Source: Gammaproteobacteria bacterium (GTDB lineage: Bacteria > Pseudomonadota > Gammaproteobacteria > JABCZS01). From it: DNA of 38,424 nt. The translations under genes were made by a program, and so were the position numbers. The DNA is taken from contig JAJFKJ010000041.1 of NCBI GenBank assembly GCA_021773275.1, positions 1-38,424 on the forward strand. Reading direction: 5' to 3'. Positions 17,699 to 26,631 of the stretch are shown here, piece after piece; positions within the stretch are counted from its first letter, which is position 1; each line of letters starts with the position of its first letter. Under the pieces are notes generated by a model. The model was not told where the DNA came from. It saw only the letters and a list, made by a program, of their open reading frames with translations, and did not search any database.

Positions 17699-19267
17699 TT
17701 GAGTAAATTGAAGATTACAGATCCTGATGTATTGATTATTGGTACCGGCGCCGCCGGCCTAAGCCTTGCCTTGCAATTACCGCGCCATTTAAAGATCATC
17801 ATGGTGTGCAAAAATACACCAAACGAAGGGGCTACCTACTATGCTCAAGGCGGCATAGCGGCGGTACAACAAGCACAAGACAGCATCGAATCGCATATTC
17901 AAGATACGCTTACTGCCGGCTGCGGCTTATCGAACCCAGAGGTTGTGAACTTTGTGGTCGAGCAAGCCCCTAAGTCTGTGCAATGGTTGATCGAACTTGG
18001 CGTAAAATTTACGCAAGAACAACAAGACGGTGAATTAAAATATCACCTAAACCAGGAAGGCGGACATTCACACCGACGCATCTTTCACGCTAAAGACGCT
18101 ACAGGTAAAGCTGTGAGCAAAACTCTGATGCAGCATGTGTTAGAGCGTGACAATATCGAAATTCTTGAAAACACTATGGCAGTAGACGTGATCACTGATC
18201 AAACACGCTGCCTGGGTGCGTATCTGTACAATAACAAAACAGATACCGTGACTACGCTATCTGCACGCGCTGTTGTGCTTGCAACAGGTGGCGCAAGCCG
18301 CGTGTATTTATATTCAACAAACCCAGATGTTTCCAGTGGCGATGGTATCGCTATTGCAGCAAGAGCAGGCTGTAAAACCAACAACATGGAATTCAACCAG
18401 TTTCACCCGACTTGTTTATATCACCCGCAGGCACGCACGCTATTATTAACTGAAGCAATACGTGGCGAAGGTGGGAAGTTGTTACTGCCAAACGGTGAAC
18501 CATTCATGCATCGCTACCATGAGCGTGCAGAACTCGCACCGCGCGATGTCGTTGCTCGCGCTATTGATGCTGAAATGAAGCGCTCAGGGCTTGAATGCGT
18601 CTACTTAGATATTTCGCATAAACCTTATCAGTTCATCAAAGAACATTTTCCAAACCTTTATGAACAATGTTTAACGTATGGTTTTGATATGGCAAAACAA
18701 GCTCTACCTATTGTGCCAGCGGCACATTATACCTGCGGTGGTGTACAAACGGATTTATATGGCCAAACTGACCTGCCAAGTTTATATGCTATCGGTGAAA
18801 CAGCAAGCACAGGTTTGCACGGCGCAAACAGAATGGCGAGCAATTCCCTGCTCGAGTGTTTAGTCTTCGCACACAGTTGCGCTAAACATATCACTTCAAC
18901 AATTGACCTAGACGCTCCTCTCGCACAACTTATACCCTGGGATGCCTCAAAAGTTATTAATTCTGATGAAGCCGTAGTCATTACCCACAACTGGAATGAG
19001 CTACGCCATTTTATGTGGGATTATGTAGGTATCGTACGCAGCAACAAGCGCTTGCAACGCGCCCAAGCTCGCATCAATCTACTGAAGCAGGAAGTGCAAG
19101 ACTATTATTCACAATACCACATCACTCGTGATTTTCTCGAACTGCGAAACCTGGTGATTGTGGCTGATCTGATTATTCAACAAGCTATTAAACGCAAAGA
19201 AAACATCGGGCTTCACTACAATATTGACGCTATAGATGAAACCGTAGATAAACCTTTAAGCGCCTAA
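17699..19267 (+). CDS. nadB: L-aspartate oxidase
   Basis: FAD enzyme oxidising L-aspartate to iminoaspartate, first step of de novo NAD synthesis; needs NadA as partner. FAD motif IIGTGAAGLSLALQL at the N-terminus, GATYYAQGGIAAV, the substrate region with EGGHSHRRI, FNQFHPT, and HGANRMASNSLLECLVFA. 522 aa (E. coli 540). The start is TTG at 17699, with AAGTGG about 10 nt upstream; a TTG three codons later is an alternative. nadA and nadC are not in the window. The 3' end overlaps ygfX by 38 bp. Confidence 0.96.
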   Translation: MSKLKITDPDVLIIGTGAAGLSLALQLPRHLKIIMVCKNTPNEGATYYAQGGIAAVQQAQDSIESHIQDTLTAGCGLSNPEVVNFVVEQAPKSVQWLIELGVKFTQEQQDGELKYHLNQEGGHSHRRIFHAKDATGKAVSKTLMQHVLERDNIEILENTMAVDVITDQTRCLGAYLYNNKTDTVTTLSARAVVLATGGASRVYLYSTNPDVSSGDGIAIAARAGCKTNNMEFNQFHPTCLYHPQARTLLLTEAIRGEGGKLLLPNGEPFMHRYHERAELAPRDVVARAIDAEMKRSGLECVYLDISHKPYQFIKEHFPNLYEQCLTYGFDMAKQALPIVPAAHYTCGGVQTDLYGQTDLPSLYAIGETASTGLHGANRMASNSLLECLVFAHSCAKHITSTIDLDAPLAQLIPWDASKVINSDEAVVITHNWNELRHFMWDYVGIVRSNKRLQRAQARINLLKQEVQDYYSQYHITRDFLELRNLVIVADLIIQQAIKRKENIGLHYNIDAIDETVDKPLSA

Positions 19268-19622
19268 ATGCATCTTCGTCCATGCTATCAGGCAAAATAA
19301 TCAGTTTATGGCGCCTAAAATTTAATATGATCAGCTTCGAAAACACGCGTGAACTGGGTAGTAATTTTTGATTCTTAAATGTTGTTTTTTCGCTTTGCAG
19401 ATCAAGCAAACCATTCGCGCGCCATAAAATGGCTTTAATACGTTTTTTAGAAAAATAGCGATAAAAATTAACAACAGAAATGATTACCACATACAGCCAT
19501 AATAAAATTTTAAAGGGCAGATCAATATAGAACACGGCTAACGTCGTAGCACCCGAAAAAAATAAATAATAAAGAAATAAAATCCTAGATGGGTTTATCG
19601 TTACTTTGCTTTTGGTAATCAC
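19230..19622 (-). CDS. ygfX: YgfX/CptA-like inner membrane protein
   Basis: 130 aa with two membrane segments near the N-terminus (about 12-32 and 36-54), then a soluble part ending with PDSMDEDAFRRLKVYL, which matches the conserved ADSMDE motif of E. coli YgfX. YgfX is encoded with SdhE and has been described as a membrane protein affecting cell division or SdhE activity. The start is GTG at 19622 within the 3' end of sdhE (38-bp overlap); no ATG is available. The gene would be missed by a homology search with a strict cutoff because the family is weakly conserved. Confidence 0.75.
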   Translation of the reverse strand: MITKSKVTINPSRILFLYYLFFSGATTLAVFYIDLPFKILLWLYVVIISVVNFYRYFSKKRIKAILWRANGLLDLQSEKTTFKNQKLLPSSRVFSKLIILNFRRHKLIILPDSMDEDAFRRLKVYLRFHL

Positions 19623-19842
19623 GAATTAATTGCACCATATTTTTTATTTTTATTTGCTCTGGTTCAAATTGCCCTACTAACCAGCGGAACAGGTCTTGAT
19701 CTTCTTCTTTGAGCAGATCAACAAAATCACTCTTCTGCTCTTGGGTGAGCTCATCGTATTTGGCATCAAAAAAACCGCGCAGCATGATATCCAGCTCCAA
19801 TAAGCCCCGTTTACATCCCCAGCGTATTCTTGATTTATTCAT
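19585..19842 (-). CDS. sdhE: FAD assembly factor SdhE (YgfY/CptB)
   Basis: Helps attach FAD covalently to SdhA of succinate dehydrogenase. Small helical protein with the RGxxE motif in RIRWGCKRGLLELD, then DEL..EQ..FVDLL and DLFRWLVGQ, as in E. coli SdhE. The ATG at 19842 (MNKSRIRW, 85 aa) fits the family; an in-frame ATG at 19854 adds four residues. Both lie inside a 39-bp perfect palindrome shared with the divergent ygfZ and no Shine-Dalgarno is seen. ygfX follows with an overlap. Confidence 0.93.
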   Translation of the reverse strand: MNKSRIRWGCKRGLLELDIMLRGFFDAKYDELTQEQKSDFVDLLKEEDQDLFRWLVGQFEPEQIKIKNMVQLIRDYQKQSNDKPI

Positions 19843-19871
19843 ATGTGATATCATATCACATATGAATAAAT
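19833..19871. repeat. 39-bp perfect palindrome covering both sdhE and ygfZ starts
   Basis: Perfect inverted repeat with 19-bp arms around a single central base at 19852. It holds the ATG of ygfZ (19862) on one side and the ATG of sdhE (19842) on the other; both genes begin with the same bases, ATGAATAAAT, because of the symmetry. The inner part reads TGTGA-N7-TCACA. No other promoter space exists between the genes, so transcription of both should start in or beside it. Possible roles: one symmetric operator, or a hairpin masking both starts in mRNA. Confidence 0.9.
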
Positions 19872-20560
19872 TCTACGGTGTAATCAAATGCAGCGGCCCT
19901 GATGCCAAAACCTTTCTGCAAGGGCAGTTCTCCTGTGACATGGAAAAGATCAGCCCTGAGCACGGCGGTATGGGTGCCTATTGTAATCTCAAAGGCAGGG
20001 TTATTGCGCTTTTTAATATCATGCAAGTTGACCATGACTACTACCTGATTATGCCAAAAGATATCATCCCTACCCTGCTTGAAAAGCTGCAAAAGTTTGC
20101 TGCATTTTCAAAAGCTGAGCTTGTTGATGTTTCTGATGAATGGTTTGTGTATTGTTACATTGATTCGCCCCCTGTTGTAGGGGTCGCATTGCATGCGACC
20201 CGCATGCCCATAGGGCATGGCCTTATTGTTATTAGCACAGATCAAAGCCAGGAATTTCAAAACGAAGCCACCCTCCTCGATTGGCAAAAATACCTGATTG
20301 CAAACAAAATACCGACCATTGCACTTGAGCAATCTGAGAAGTTCTTACCCCACTACATCAACCTGATTGATCTAAAGGCTGTCAGCTTTGACAAAGGCTG
20401 CTTTGTCGGCCAAGAAGTTATCGCCCGCATGCACTATCGTGGCAAACTTAAAAAGCAGCTTGAAAGCCATGTTATTGAAGGTGAAATACCCAATGACATC
20501 GGCGAAGTTGTTAATCACGTACGCGACGCTGAAAAAGCTTATGTGCTTAGCATTATTTAA
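19862..20560 (+). CDS. ygfZ: YgfZ/GcvT-like folate-binding protein
   Basis: Folate-dependent protein for synthesis or repair of some Fe-S clusters. The family signature KGC-F-x-G-Q-E is present in DKGCFVGQEVIARMHYRGKLKK; the N-terminus reads CSGPDAKTFLQGQFSCD. The frame opens at 19709, but MNKFYGVIK at 19862 is the family start. 232 aa, shorter than E. coli (326). Residues 106-120 are encoded by a palindromic repeat (20177-20219). Divergent from sdhE-ygfX, as in E. coli. No Shine-Dalgarno. Its TAA abuts the stop of the convergent 823-aa gene. Confidence 0.92.
   Translation: MNKFYGVIKCSGPDAKTFLQGQFSCDMEKISPEHGGMGAYCNLKGRVIALFNIMQVDHDYYLIMPKDIIPTLLEKLQKFAAFSKAELVDVSDEWFVYCYIDSPPVVGVALHATRMPIGHGLIVISTDQSQEFQNEATLLDWQKYLIANKIPTIALEQSEKFLPHYINLIDLKAVSFDKGCFVGQEVIARMHYRGKLKKQLESHVIEGEIPNDIGEVVNHVRDAEKAYVLSII
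20177..20219 (+). repeat. Palindromic element inserted in frame within ygfZ
   Basis: Starts GTAGGGG, then hairpin 1 GGGTCGCAT-TGC-ATGCGACCC (20181-20201), one G, and hairpin 2 CATGCCC-ATA-GGGCATG (20203-20219). The first 12 bases, the 9 bases TGCGACCCG, the hairpin spacing and the ATA loop are the same as in the element at 38135-38226; only the stem sequence of hairpin 2 and the loop of hairpin 1 differ. It lacks the right end (CCCCTAC). The frame stays open through it. Confidence 0.85.
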
Positions 20561-23032
20561 CTACATCCTGTGGGTTGCCGTCTGAGTAGACCCTGTAGGT
20601 TCTGGAAGCTGCATCAAGCTATTTTCTGATGCTTTATCTATTAATGCTGTTTTTAATTGCATCGCGAGCTTGATGCCAACGACATCACCCTGCTGTACTC
20701 TGCCTCCCTGTTTATCACGTAACGAACTTTTTAAAGCATCATAAGCTTGTTTATGAGTTTGCGCCAGCTCAGGTTTTAATGGGTCTACTTGATAAGCGTG
20801 GTAGCTCACGATATATTCAACAAGTTGATCCTGAAGTTGATTTGGCAAACCGCTAGGTAGTTTTTCAGCTATAGCCGTAGCCATCTCTCCTATAGCTTCT
20901 GGCAATTGCGAAATACGATTCTGATTAGCTTCGGATAGAACAATCTTGTTGTTCGAATTATTGCAAACAACAAAAATTCTGTTTGCAACATCGCATGCAG
21001 CTATAGAAAAATCCATTAAACTTTTATCAATAGCACTCACATATTCCTGCACTTCAATATTTGGCACAACAGGGAGTTTTATATGACCCAGGGCGACGGC
21101 ATATTTATCTTCAGCTTGCATAGTAACCCCTGTAAACTCTCTTATCCGGCTTTGCAGTTGCTTATGCGCGCTCCCTAGTTTTTGTGCTTGTGCGACCCAT
21201 GCTGAACTTGAGTCACCATTGCGCTCTAGACTAATGAGCGTAGTGAATGCTTGTTTATAATCAAGTTCAGCGTCGCTTATTTGTTCCAAAAGTGCGCTGT
21301 AACTTTTATCTTGATTGGCTCCTGTATTTGCACCCTTTGCTTGATCGCTGATATAAGTATTTTTAATTTTCTGCATCTGAAAATATGCATTATAACAATT
21401 ATAGATATAATCTTGCTGAGCTTCTCTTCCTTCAGGCATGCCTTCAGACTTTAAGATGAACTTTGTCATCATGTCAGCATCGGGCAGCCTATAGTCAAGG
21501 TCCAAAATGCGGTCGAAGCCCGTCTGACGTTCATGCAAAGCACCCAGCAGATCGGGTGTGTTGATAAATTTAAAGAAATTTTCTTGTGCATAATCATCCG
21601 CTTTAAAAATATTAAGCAGTGATGCATCCTCTCTTGGCGCCTCCATGGCTGCTTCTGAGCGCTGCACATGCGCAACATCATCATCGTCAAATACTAAAGC
21701 ACTTGTATCCCCAATCTCAGGGCTGGGCTCATAACCGCATTCATCTAAGAATTTTTTTGTTGCGACAATGGTTTCTCTTAAAATGGGGGGCAGTTCACTG
21801 CTGCCGAATGAAAAACCTTCTGGCTTCTTTGGATGTGTGCCATTTAAATAAGCCTCAAGATCCAGTTGTTGAACATAGATTTCATCAAGCCTATCTTGCA
21901 TCTGCTGCTCTGTTAATCTCATATCATCTTTAGGCGCAATAAGATCTAATGTGTTCACAACATCTTTACCCATTTCCCATTTATAATCTCTTTTTTTTGC
22001 ATTTTTATCACTTATAGCTGTTACATCGATGTTGCTTGCTAATTTTTCAACTACACTGCCAAAACGACCTGTAGCCTGCGTTTGGCCAGCGCTCTCGTTT
22101 ACCGATGATAGATGACGCTTGTTGTGGTAAGCCTCAGCCTTCTTCTTAAGTTCCGCATGGCCACCGCTTTTAATTTCATAAATCGTTTTCTCTTGATCAC
22201 GACCACTAGCAGCCTCCTCCGGGTCAAGCAAAGATTGCATTACACTTACTCTCTCACCCATCCTGATGATAGGGGGCAGGCTCTCTCGTAAACCTGCCCT
22301 TCCTGGCGTATTAGCGTTAGCATTAGTATTGCTTCGTGGCTCTGGCGCAGCCACTGTATAACTTCTGCTAAATGTTCCAGATTTTTCTAACTGGGGTTTG
22401 TTTGTCCATTGGTATCGTTCTTCCCACTGCTGATAATTACGCTTAGGAATTTTTTCATCTTCAGGTTTTCTTATTAAAATTCTTCGACCAGTGGCAAGTA
22501 GCCCTGAAATTTGTCGTTTCGATTTCTCCATGTCTATATCGGAAAGTCCAACTGTTGTCATGTCTGATATCTGCTTTTGCTCCTCTTCTGACTTTTTGCC
22601 TTGGAATTGAATAACCTTTTTGCCATCCGTTGCTCTGTTTTCGAAAACATGATGATTAAATTCTGTAAATACGCGCTTGTATATGGTCTTAGCTTCATCA
22701 GCTCTATTCAGCGATGGATTTAGTTGCTTCTCAACAACCTTGGCTTTAAATGTGATCAGGGATTGTTCTAACGCTTTTTGACAGTCCGCAATATTAGGAC
22801 TGTCATTTTCGACAGCGGCAATGTATGCCGTTATTAGCTGTTGATATTTTTCAAGAAAATTAGCCACCTCGGCATAAGCATTGCCAGGTGTTTTTTGTTT
22901 GGCCTGCTTGCTTTCTTCAGCACCTGAGCCGGGCTGTAGTTTAGGATGAACTGCGAGTATCCCAGAAAGCTTGGCATACATCTCAAGGTGTGAGCCTATG
23001 AACTCTGCCTGATTTGCTGTGAACTTGCCCAT
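20561..23032 (-). CDS. Unrecognised 823-aa protein, candidate secreted effector
   Basis: No family recognised. Hydrophilic throughout, with no signal peptide and no membrane segment. A linker rich in Asn, Ala, Pro and Arg lies around residues 225-250 (NTNANANTPGRAG), an acidic patch DDDD occurs near 450, and several stretches look helical (for example the first 110 residues and the region around 560-640). The start at 23032 has AGGTGG correctly placed. It is flanked by core genes and stands out by its size. In Legionella-like bacteria such isolated large soluble orphans are often type IV effectors, but no C-terminal secretion signal such as a glutamate block is evident (the end is PEPTGSTQTATHRM). 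Function unknown. Confidence 0.7.
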   Translation of the reverse strand: MGKFTANQAEFIGSHLEMYAKLSGILAVHPKLQPGSGAEESKQAKQKTPGNAYAEVANFLEKYQQLITAYIAAVENDSPNIADCQKALEQSLITFKAKVVEKQLNPSLNRADEAKTIYKRVFTEFNHHVFENRATDGKKVIQFQGKKSEEEQKQISDMTTVGLSDIDMEKSKRQISGLLATGRRILIRKPEDEKIPKRNYQQWEERYQWTNKPQLEKSGTFSRSYTVAAPEPRSNTNANANTPGRAGLRESLPPIIRMGERVSVMQSLLDPEEAASGRDQEKTIYEIKSGGHAELKKKAEAYHNKRHLSSVNESAGQTQATGRFGSVVEKLASNIDVTAISDKNAKKRDYKWEMGKDVVNTLDLIAPKDDMRLTEQQMQDRLDEIYVQQLDLEAYLNGTHPKKPEGFSFGSSELPPILRETIVATKKFLDECGYEPSPEIGDTSALVFDDDDVAHVQRSEAAMEAPREDASLLNIFKADDYAQENFFKFINTPDLLGALHERQTGFDRILDLDYRLPDADMMTKFILKSEGMPEGREAQQDYIYNCYNAYFQMQKIKNTYISDQAKGANTGANQDKSYSALLEQISDAELDYKQAFTTLISLERNGDSSSAWVAQAQKLGSAHKQLQSRIREFTGVTMQAEDKYAVALGHIKLPVVPNIEVQEYVSAIDKSLMDFSIAACDVANRIFVVCNNSNNKIVLSEANQNRISQLPEAIGEMATAIAEKLPSGLPNQLQDQLVEYIVSYHAYQVDPLKPELAQTHKQAYDALKSSLRDKQGGRVQQGDVVGIKLAMQLKTALIDKASENSLMQLPEPTGSTQTATHRM

Positions 23033-23065
23033 ATACCACCTATACGACTAACATAGCTTATTTTA

Positions 23066-23095
23066 AGTATAACAGTCATAAAATCTGTGTATCAA
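23066..23095 (-). promoter_or_regulatory. Promoter of the 823-aa gene
   Basis: On the minus strand TTGATA (23090-23095) and TATACT (23066-23071) are separated by 18 bp, a good sigma-70 match, about 34 nt before the start codon and upstream of AGGTGG. Confidence 0.55.
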
Positions 23096-23195
23096 CTGGC
23101 GGTTGGTGATTGGTCAGAAAACAATATATTATTCTTTAATATCAATACCTTGTCAAAACCACAAGTCATTGAAAATATTAATAAAACAAAATATA

Positions 23196-23204
23196 TGCTA
23201 GAAT
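23196..23204 (+). promoter_or_regulatory. Extended -10 promoter of the 229-aa gene
   Basis: TGC-TAGAAT (TGN plus -10) lies 40 nt before the ATG at 23244 within a very AT-rich 211-bp gap that also serves the divergent 823-aa gene. There is no clear -35 box. The Shine-Dalgarno (GAGA about 10 nt upstream) is weak. Confidence 0.4.
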
Positions 23205-23243
23205 GCAGCGTGGGCCAACTCAAGCCAGACAGAGATTAAGCCA

Positions 23244-23933
23244 ATGCCACTTGTAATTGATGATATTCTTGCACTAAAACCTGGGTTTAGAAAAACCCTA
23301 GCCGCATTATTACAGGAAACACAAGGAAAAGTTCATGAGCAAACACAACTGCTAGCGTCAATCGAACCCGTATTCAGCTCCAACGACCTGCCTCTGCTAA
23401 GTAAAGTATATTTATGCCTAGATATTCCTGAAAATATTCGCAGTGAAGCCATGGGTGAATTTCTAGAAAAAAACTTCAATGCAGTAGAGAAAGAAACACC
23501 TGAAATTGACCAATACAAACAAACCGATGAAGAACAACTTGCCGATATTATTTTATTGCTAGCAGAAAATTATGCTGACTTTGACACACAGGAACATGCT
23601 GATTATTTAATTTCTCTCATTAATACTGTTGTTGAGGGAAACCACAACGATCTTGCAAGGATTTTAGTGCAAACCGATCTTATCACAAGCGTAAATTTTA
23701 TCGATACAAAACTTTCTGACATGATGCTAACTTCACCTGTGCGGGCCTGCGGCTACATTTCAACACGGCGTGAGCTTATTACTCAGCTCTGGCCAGAGCA
23801 CATGGCCAAGCAAGAAACGCGCGTCCAATCAACTTTGTTTTTAAACTCTCCACAAATGGGCGCGGGGCACACCTCACTTTCTACGCATGTGGGGGAACAA
23901 GATAACGTCACGAATCGCAGGCGAGTCGGTTAA
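23244..23933 (+). CDS. Unrecognised 229-aa acidic protein
   Basis: No family recognised. Soluble and acidic in its first 150 residues, predicted mostly helical, without signal peptide or membrane segment; the last 15 residues turn basic (NRRRVG). It starts at 23244 after its own promoter, divergent from the 823-aa gene, and its last 60 bp overlap the 3' end of lysS on the other strand, so the C-terminal 20 residues are antisense to the LysRS C-terminus. The overlap suggests that an original stop was lost and the tail is a recent extension into lysS. It could be co-acquired with the 823-aa gene. Confidence 0.6.
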   Translation: MPLVIDDILALKPGFRKTLAALLQETQGKVHEQTQLLASIEPVFSSNDLPLLSKVYLCLDIPENIRSEAMGEFLEKNFNAVEKETPEIDQYKQTDEEQLADIILLLAENYADFDTQEHADYLISLINTVVEGNHNDLARILVQTDLITSVNFIDTKLSDMMLTSPVRACGYISTRRELITQLWPEHMAKQETRVQSTLFLNSPQMGAGHTSLSTHVGEQDNVTNRRRVG

Positions 23934-25358
23934 TAGCATCACCAAGCGATCGATACCGATACCCACGCCGACTGCAGGTGGCATGCCGTACTCGAGCGCA
24001 GTAATAAAGTCTTCATCGTAAACCATGGCTTCATCATCGCCACTTTTACCGGCGGCCACTTGCGCTTTGAAGCGCTCGGCCTGATCTTCGGGGTCGTTAA
24101 GCTCAGAAAAGCCATTGGCGATTTCACGACCTGCAACAATCAACTCAAAACGATCGGTAATAAACGGGTTCTCGTCATTACGGCGTGCAAGTGGTGAAAC
24201 CTCTGCCGGGTAATGGGTGATAAACGTTGGGTCTTTGAGATTGGGTTCTACCGTTTTTTCAAAAATTTCTAACTGCAATTTACCTAAGCCATGCTCTTTT
24301 TTATGTGGAATTTCTAAATGGTCGCATATCTTGCGAGCTTTAGCTTCATCATTTAAATCATCAGCCTTGATGTCTTTATTAAATTGCAAAATTGAATCAA
24401 ATACAGTAATACGCGCAAAAGGTTTGCTCAAGTCGATATCTTGGCCTTGGTAATTAATTTGCAAAGTGCCTAAAGCTTGTTCTGATGCAGTACGGATCAA
24501 TGCTTCGGTGGTTTCCATGCCTTCCTCAAATTCAGCATAGGCTTGATAGAACTCAAGCATGGTAAACTCAGGATTATGGCGCACTGATAGGCCTTCGTTG
24601 CGAAAATTACGGTTGATTTCGAACACACGCTCAAAACCACCTACCACTAAGCGCTTTAGATATAACTCGGGTGCGATGCGCAAATATAATTTCATATCTA
24701 GTGCATTATGGTGTGTAGAAAAAGGCTTTGCAGCAGCGCCACCTGGTAATACTTGCATCATTGGAGTTTCGACTTCTAAAAACCGTTGTGCAACCAAGTA
24801 GTCACGTATGGCGGTAATGCTTTTGGTGCGCGCTAAAAAAGTCTCACGTGATTGCGCGTTGGCAATTAAATCCAGATAACGTTGGCGGTATTTTGCTTCA
24901 ACATCTGCCAAACCATGGTATTTATCTGGTAGTGGGCGCAATGATTTCGTCACCAACTGCACATCGGATGCATGCACCGATAGCTCATTCGTTTTTGTTT
25001 TAAACATTTTGCCTTGTACAGCAATGATATCGCCTAGGTCCCATTTTTTAAATGCTTCATATTGGCCTTCAGGAAGTTCAGATGCTTTGACGTAAATTTG
25101 TATTTGCCCAGTCATGTCTGAGATCGTGGTAAAACTGGCTTTACCCATTAAGCGCCGCAGCATAACGCGGCCAGCAACTTTGACTTCTGCATTTTTCTCG
25201 GCAAGTTGTTCTTTTTCTACTTCACCAAATTCTTCGTGCAAATCTGCTGCAAAAGCATCGCGCTTAAAATCATTACGAAACGCTTGCCCCTGCTCACGCA
25301 ACTGCGCAAGCTTCGCTTTTCGTTCAGCGATTAAATCGTGATGATCTGTTTCTGACAT
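23874..25358 (-). CDS. lysS: Lysyl-tRNA synthetase, class II
   Basis: Charges tRNA-Lys. An N-terminal OB-fold anticodon-binding domain ([19 protein letters not shown]) precedes the class II core: motif 1 near [17 protein letters not shown], motif 2 [18 protein letters not shown] and motif 3 [13 protein letters not shown]. The frame opens at 25397, but ATG at 25358 with AGGAG 8 nt upstream gives 494 aa (E. coli 505). It follows prfB, as in E. coli, but a 174-bp gap with a large imperfect inverted repeat separates them. Confidence 0.97.
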   Translation of the reverse strand: MSETDHHDLIAERKAKLAQLREQGQAFRNDFKRDAFAADLHEEFGEVEKEQLAEKNAEVKVAGRVMLRRLMGKASFTTISDMTGQIQIYVKASELPEGQYEAFKKWDLGDIIAVQGKMFKTKTNELSVHASDVQLVTKSLRPLPDKYHGLADVEAKYRQRYLDLIANAQSRETFLARTKSITAIRDYLVAQRFLEVETPMMQVLPGGAAAKPFSTHHNALDMKLYLRIAPELYLKRLVVGGFERVFEINRNFRNEGLSVRHNPEFTMLEFYQAYAEFEEGMETTEALIRTASEQALGTLQINYQGQDIDLSKPFARITVFDSILQFNKDIKADDLNDEAKARKICDHLEIPHKKEHGLGKLQLEIFEKTVEPNLKDPTFITHYPAEVSPLARRNDENPFITDRFELIVAGREIANGFSELNDPEDQAERFKAQVAAGKSGDDEAMVYDEDFITALEYGMPPAVGVGIGIDRLVMLLTDSPAIRDVILFPHMRRK

Positions 25359-25402
25359 TGCAAGTCTCCTAAACGCTAATAATAGCATAGTTGTCATTAA
25401 GC

Positions 25403-25529
25403 ATGCCCTGCTACCAAGTTGCGAGCGCGTTGCGGTATACGAATATGCTTATTTGCGAACAGTTAACGAGCCTGCGAGGCGAGCAAAAAGCATATTTGTG
25501 AACCCAACAGCGAGCACAAAACAGGGCAT
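25403..25529. repeat. Imperfect inverted repeat filling the prfB-lysS gap
   Basis: Outer arms ATGCCCTG (25403-25410) and CAGGGCAT (25522-25529), inner arms AATATGCTT (25442-25450) and AAGCATATT (25488-25496), and further matching bits between them (GCGAGCG / CGCTCG-like, TTTGC / GCAAA). The whole 127 bp can fold on itself. It may be a decayed mobile palindromic element or a processing/termination structure between prfB and lysS. No coding potential. Confidence 0.6.
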
Positions 25530-25532
25530 TCC

Positions 25533-26631
25533 TTATACGCCTGCTTGTAAGCTGGCAATAATAAATTTATCCAAACTACCATCTAACACGGCTGTTGTAT
25601 TGCTCATCTCAACACCTGTGCGTAAATCTTTAATCCGTGATTGGTCGAGCACGTAAGAGCGAATCTGGCTACCCCAACCAATATCTGATTTGCCTGCTTC
25701 AACAGTGGCCTGCTCTTCTTTTTGTTTTTGTTCTTCAAGCTCATATAGCTTTGCTTTAAGTTGCTTCATTGCGTTCGCTCTATTTTTGTGTTGCGAGCGA
25801 TCGCTTTGGCATTGCACAACAGTATTAGTCGGCTCATGGGTGATTCGCACCGCTGAATCTGTTCTATTTACATGCTGCCCACCTGCGCCGCTGGCACGAT
25901 AGGTATCGATGCGCAGATCGGCTGGGTTGATTTCAATTTCAATGTCATCGGCCACTTCGGGGGATGCAAACACAGAGGCAAACGATGTATGACGGCGATT
26001 ACCTGAGTCAAACGGTGATTTACGCACCAAGCGATGCACCCCCGTTTCAGTCCGTAGCCATCCGAAAGCATATTCACCTTGAATATGAATCGTTGCACTT
26101 TTAATACCTGCGACTTCACCGGCTGATACTTCAATCAGTTCTGTTTTAAAACCCTTATCTTCAGCCCAGCGCAAATACATACGCAATAGCATCTCTGCCC
26201 AATCTTGTGCTTCGGTGCCACCTGAACCAGAGTTTATATCAAGAAATGCGCTGCAAGCATCCATCCTGCCGGAAAACATACGACGAAATTCAAGTTGCGC
26301 TAAAACGTTTTCATGCTCTGCCAGTTCATCAATCACGGCTTGCAGAGTATCCGGATCTTGTTCACTGTTCACCATCTCTAAGAGTTCGGTGCAATCAGTT
26401 AAACCCTGCGTCAGTGACACGATGCCACTGACAACTTCATCGAGTTGCGCACGCTCACGGCCTAATTTTTCCGCTTTTTCAGGGTCGTTCCAAACATTAG
26501 GCTGCTCTAGTTCGCGCGTGACCTCTTGCAATGCCTCGTTTTTTTGATCAAAGTCAAAGGTACCCCCGGATGGCATCCAGACGCTTGCTTAGATCAATAA
26601 TTTTCTCTTTGACTAGGTTAGTTTCAAGCAT
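25533..26631 (-). CDS. prfB: Peptide chain release factor 2 with programmed +1 frameshift
   Basis: Recognises UAA and UGA and triggers peptide release. Two frames: ATG at 26631 through about 25 codons to an in-frame TGA (26556-26554), then the main frame to 25533. The junction reads CTT-TGA-C after a GGGGG run, the classic RF2 autoregulatory shift, giving 365 aa, the same as E. coli. The tripeptide SPF (RKSPFDSGN) for stop recognition and GGQ (SGAGGQHVN) for hydrolysis are present. The ATG follows the sodB TAA directly (TAAATG). Confidence 0.96.
26554..26568 (-). promoter_or_regulatory. RF2 programmed frameshift site
   Basis: On the minus strand CGG-GGG-TAC-CTT-TGA-C: a G-rich Shine-Dalgarno-like stretch directly before the CTT slippery codon and the UGA C stop context. 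Low RF2 delays UGA reading and favours the +1 shift, so RF2 controls its own level. E. coli has AGG GGG TAT CTT TGA C. Confidence 0.95.

Noticed and set aside
19844-19860. CRP/Vfr-like site TGTGA...TCACA in the sdhE/ygfZ palindrome
   Set aside because: The spacer is 7 bp, not the 6 bp needed by CRP-family dimers; the half-sites are part of a much longer perfect palindrome.
26554-26631. In-frame TGA early in prfB suggesting a pseudogene
   Set aside because: It is the programmed +1 frameshift of RF2, with the G-rich stretch and CTT TGA C context; the combined product has the family length.
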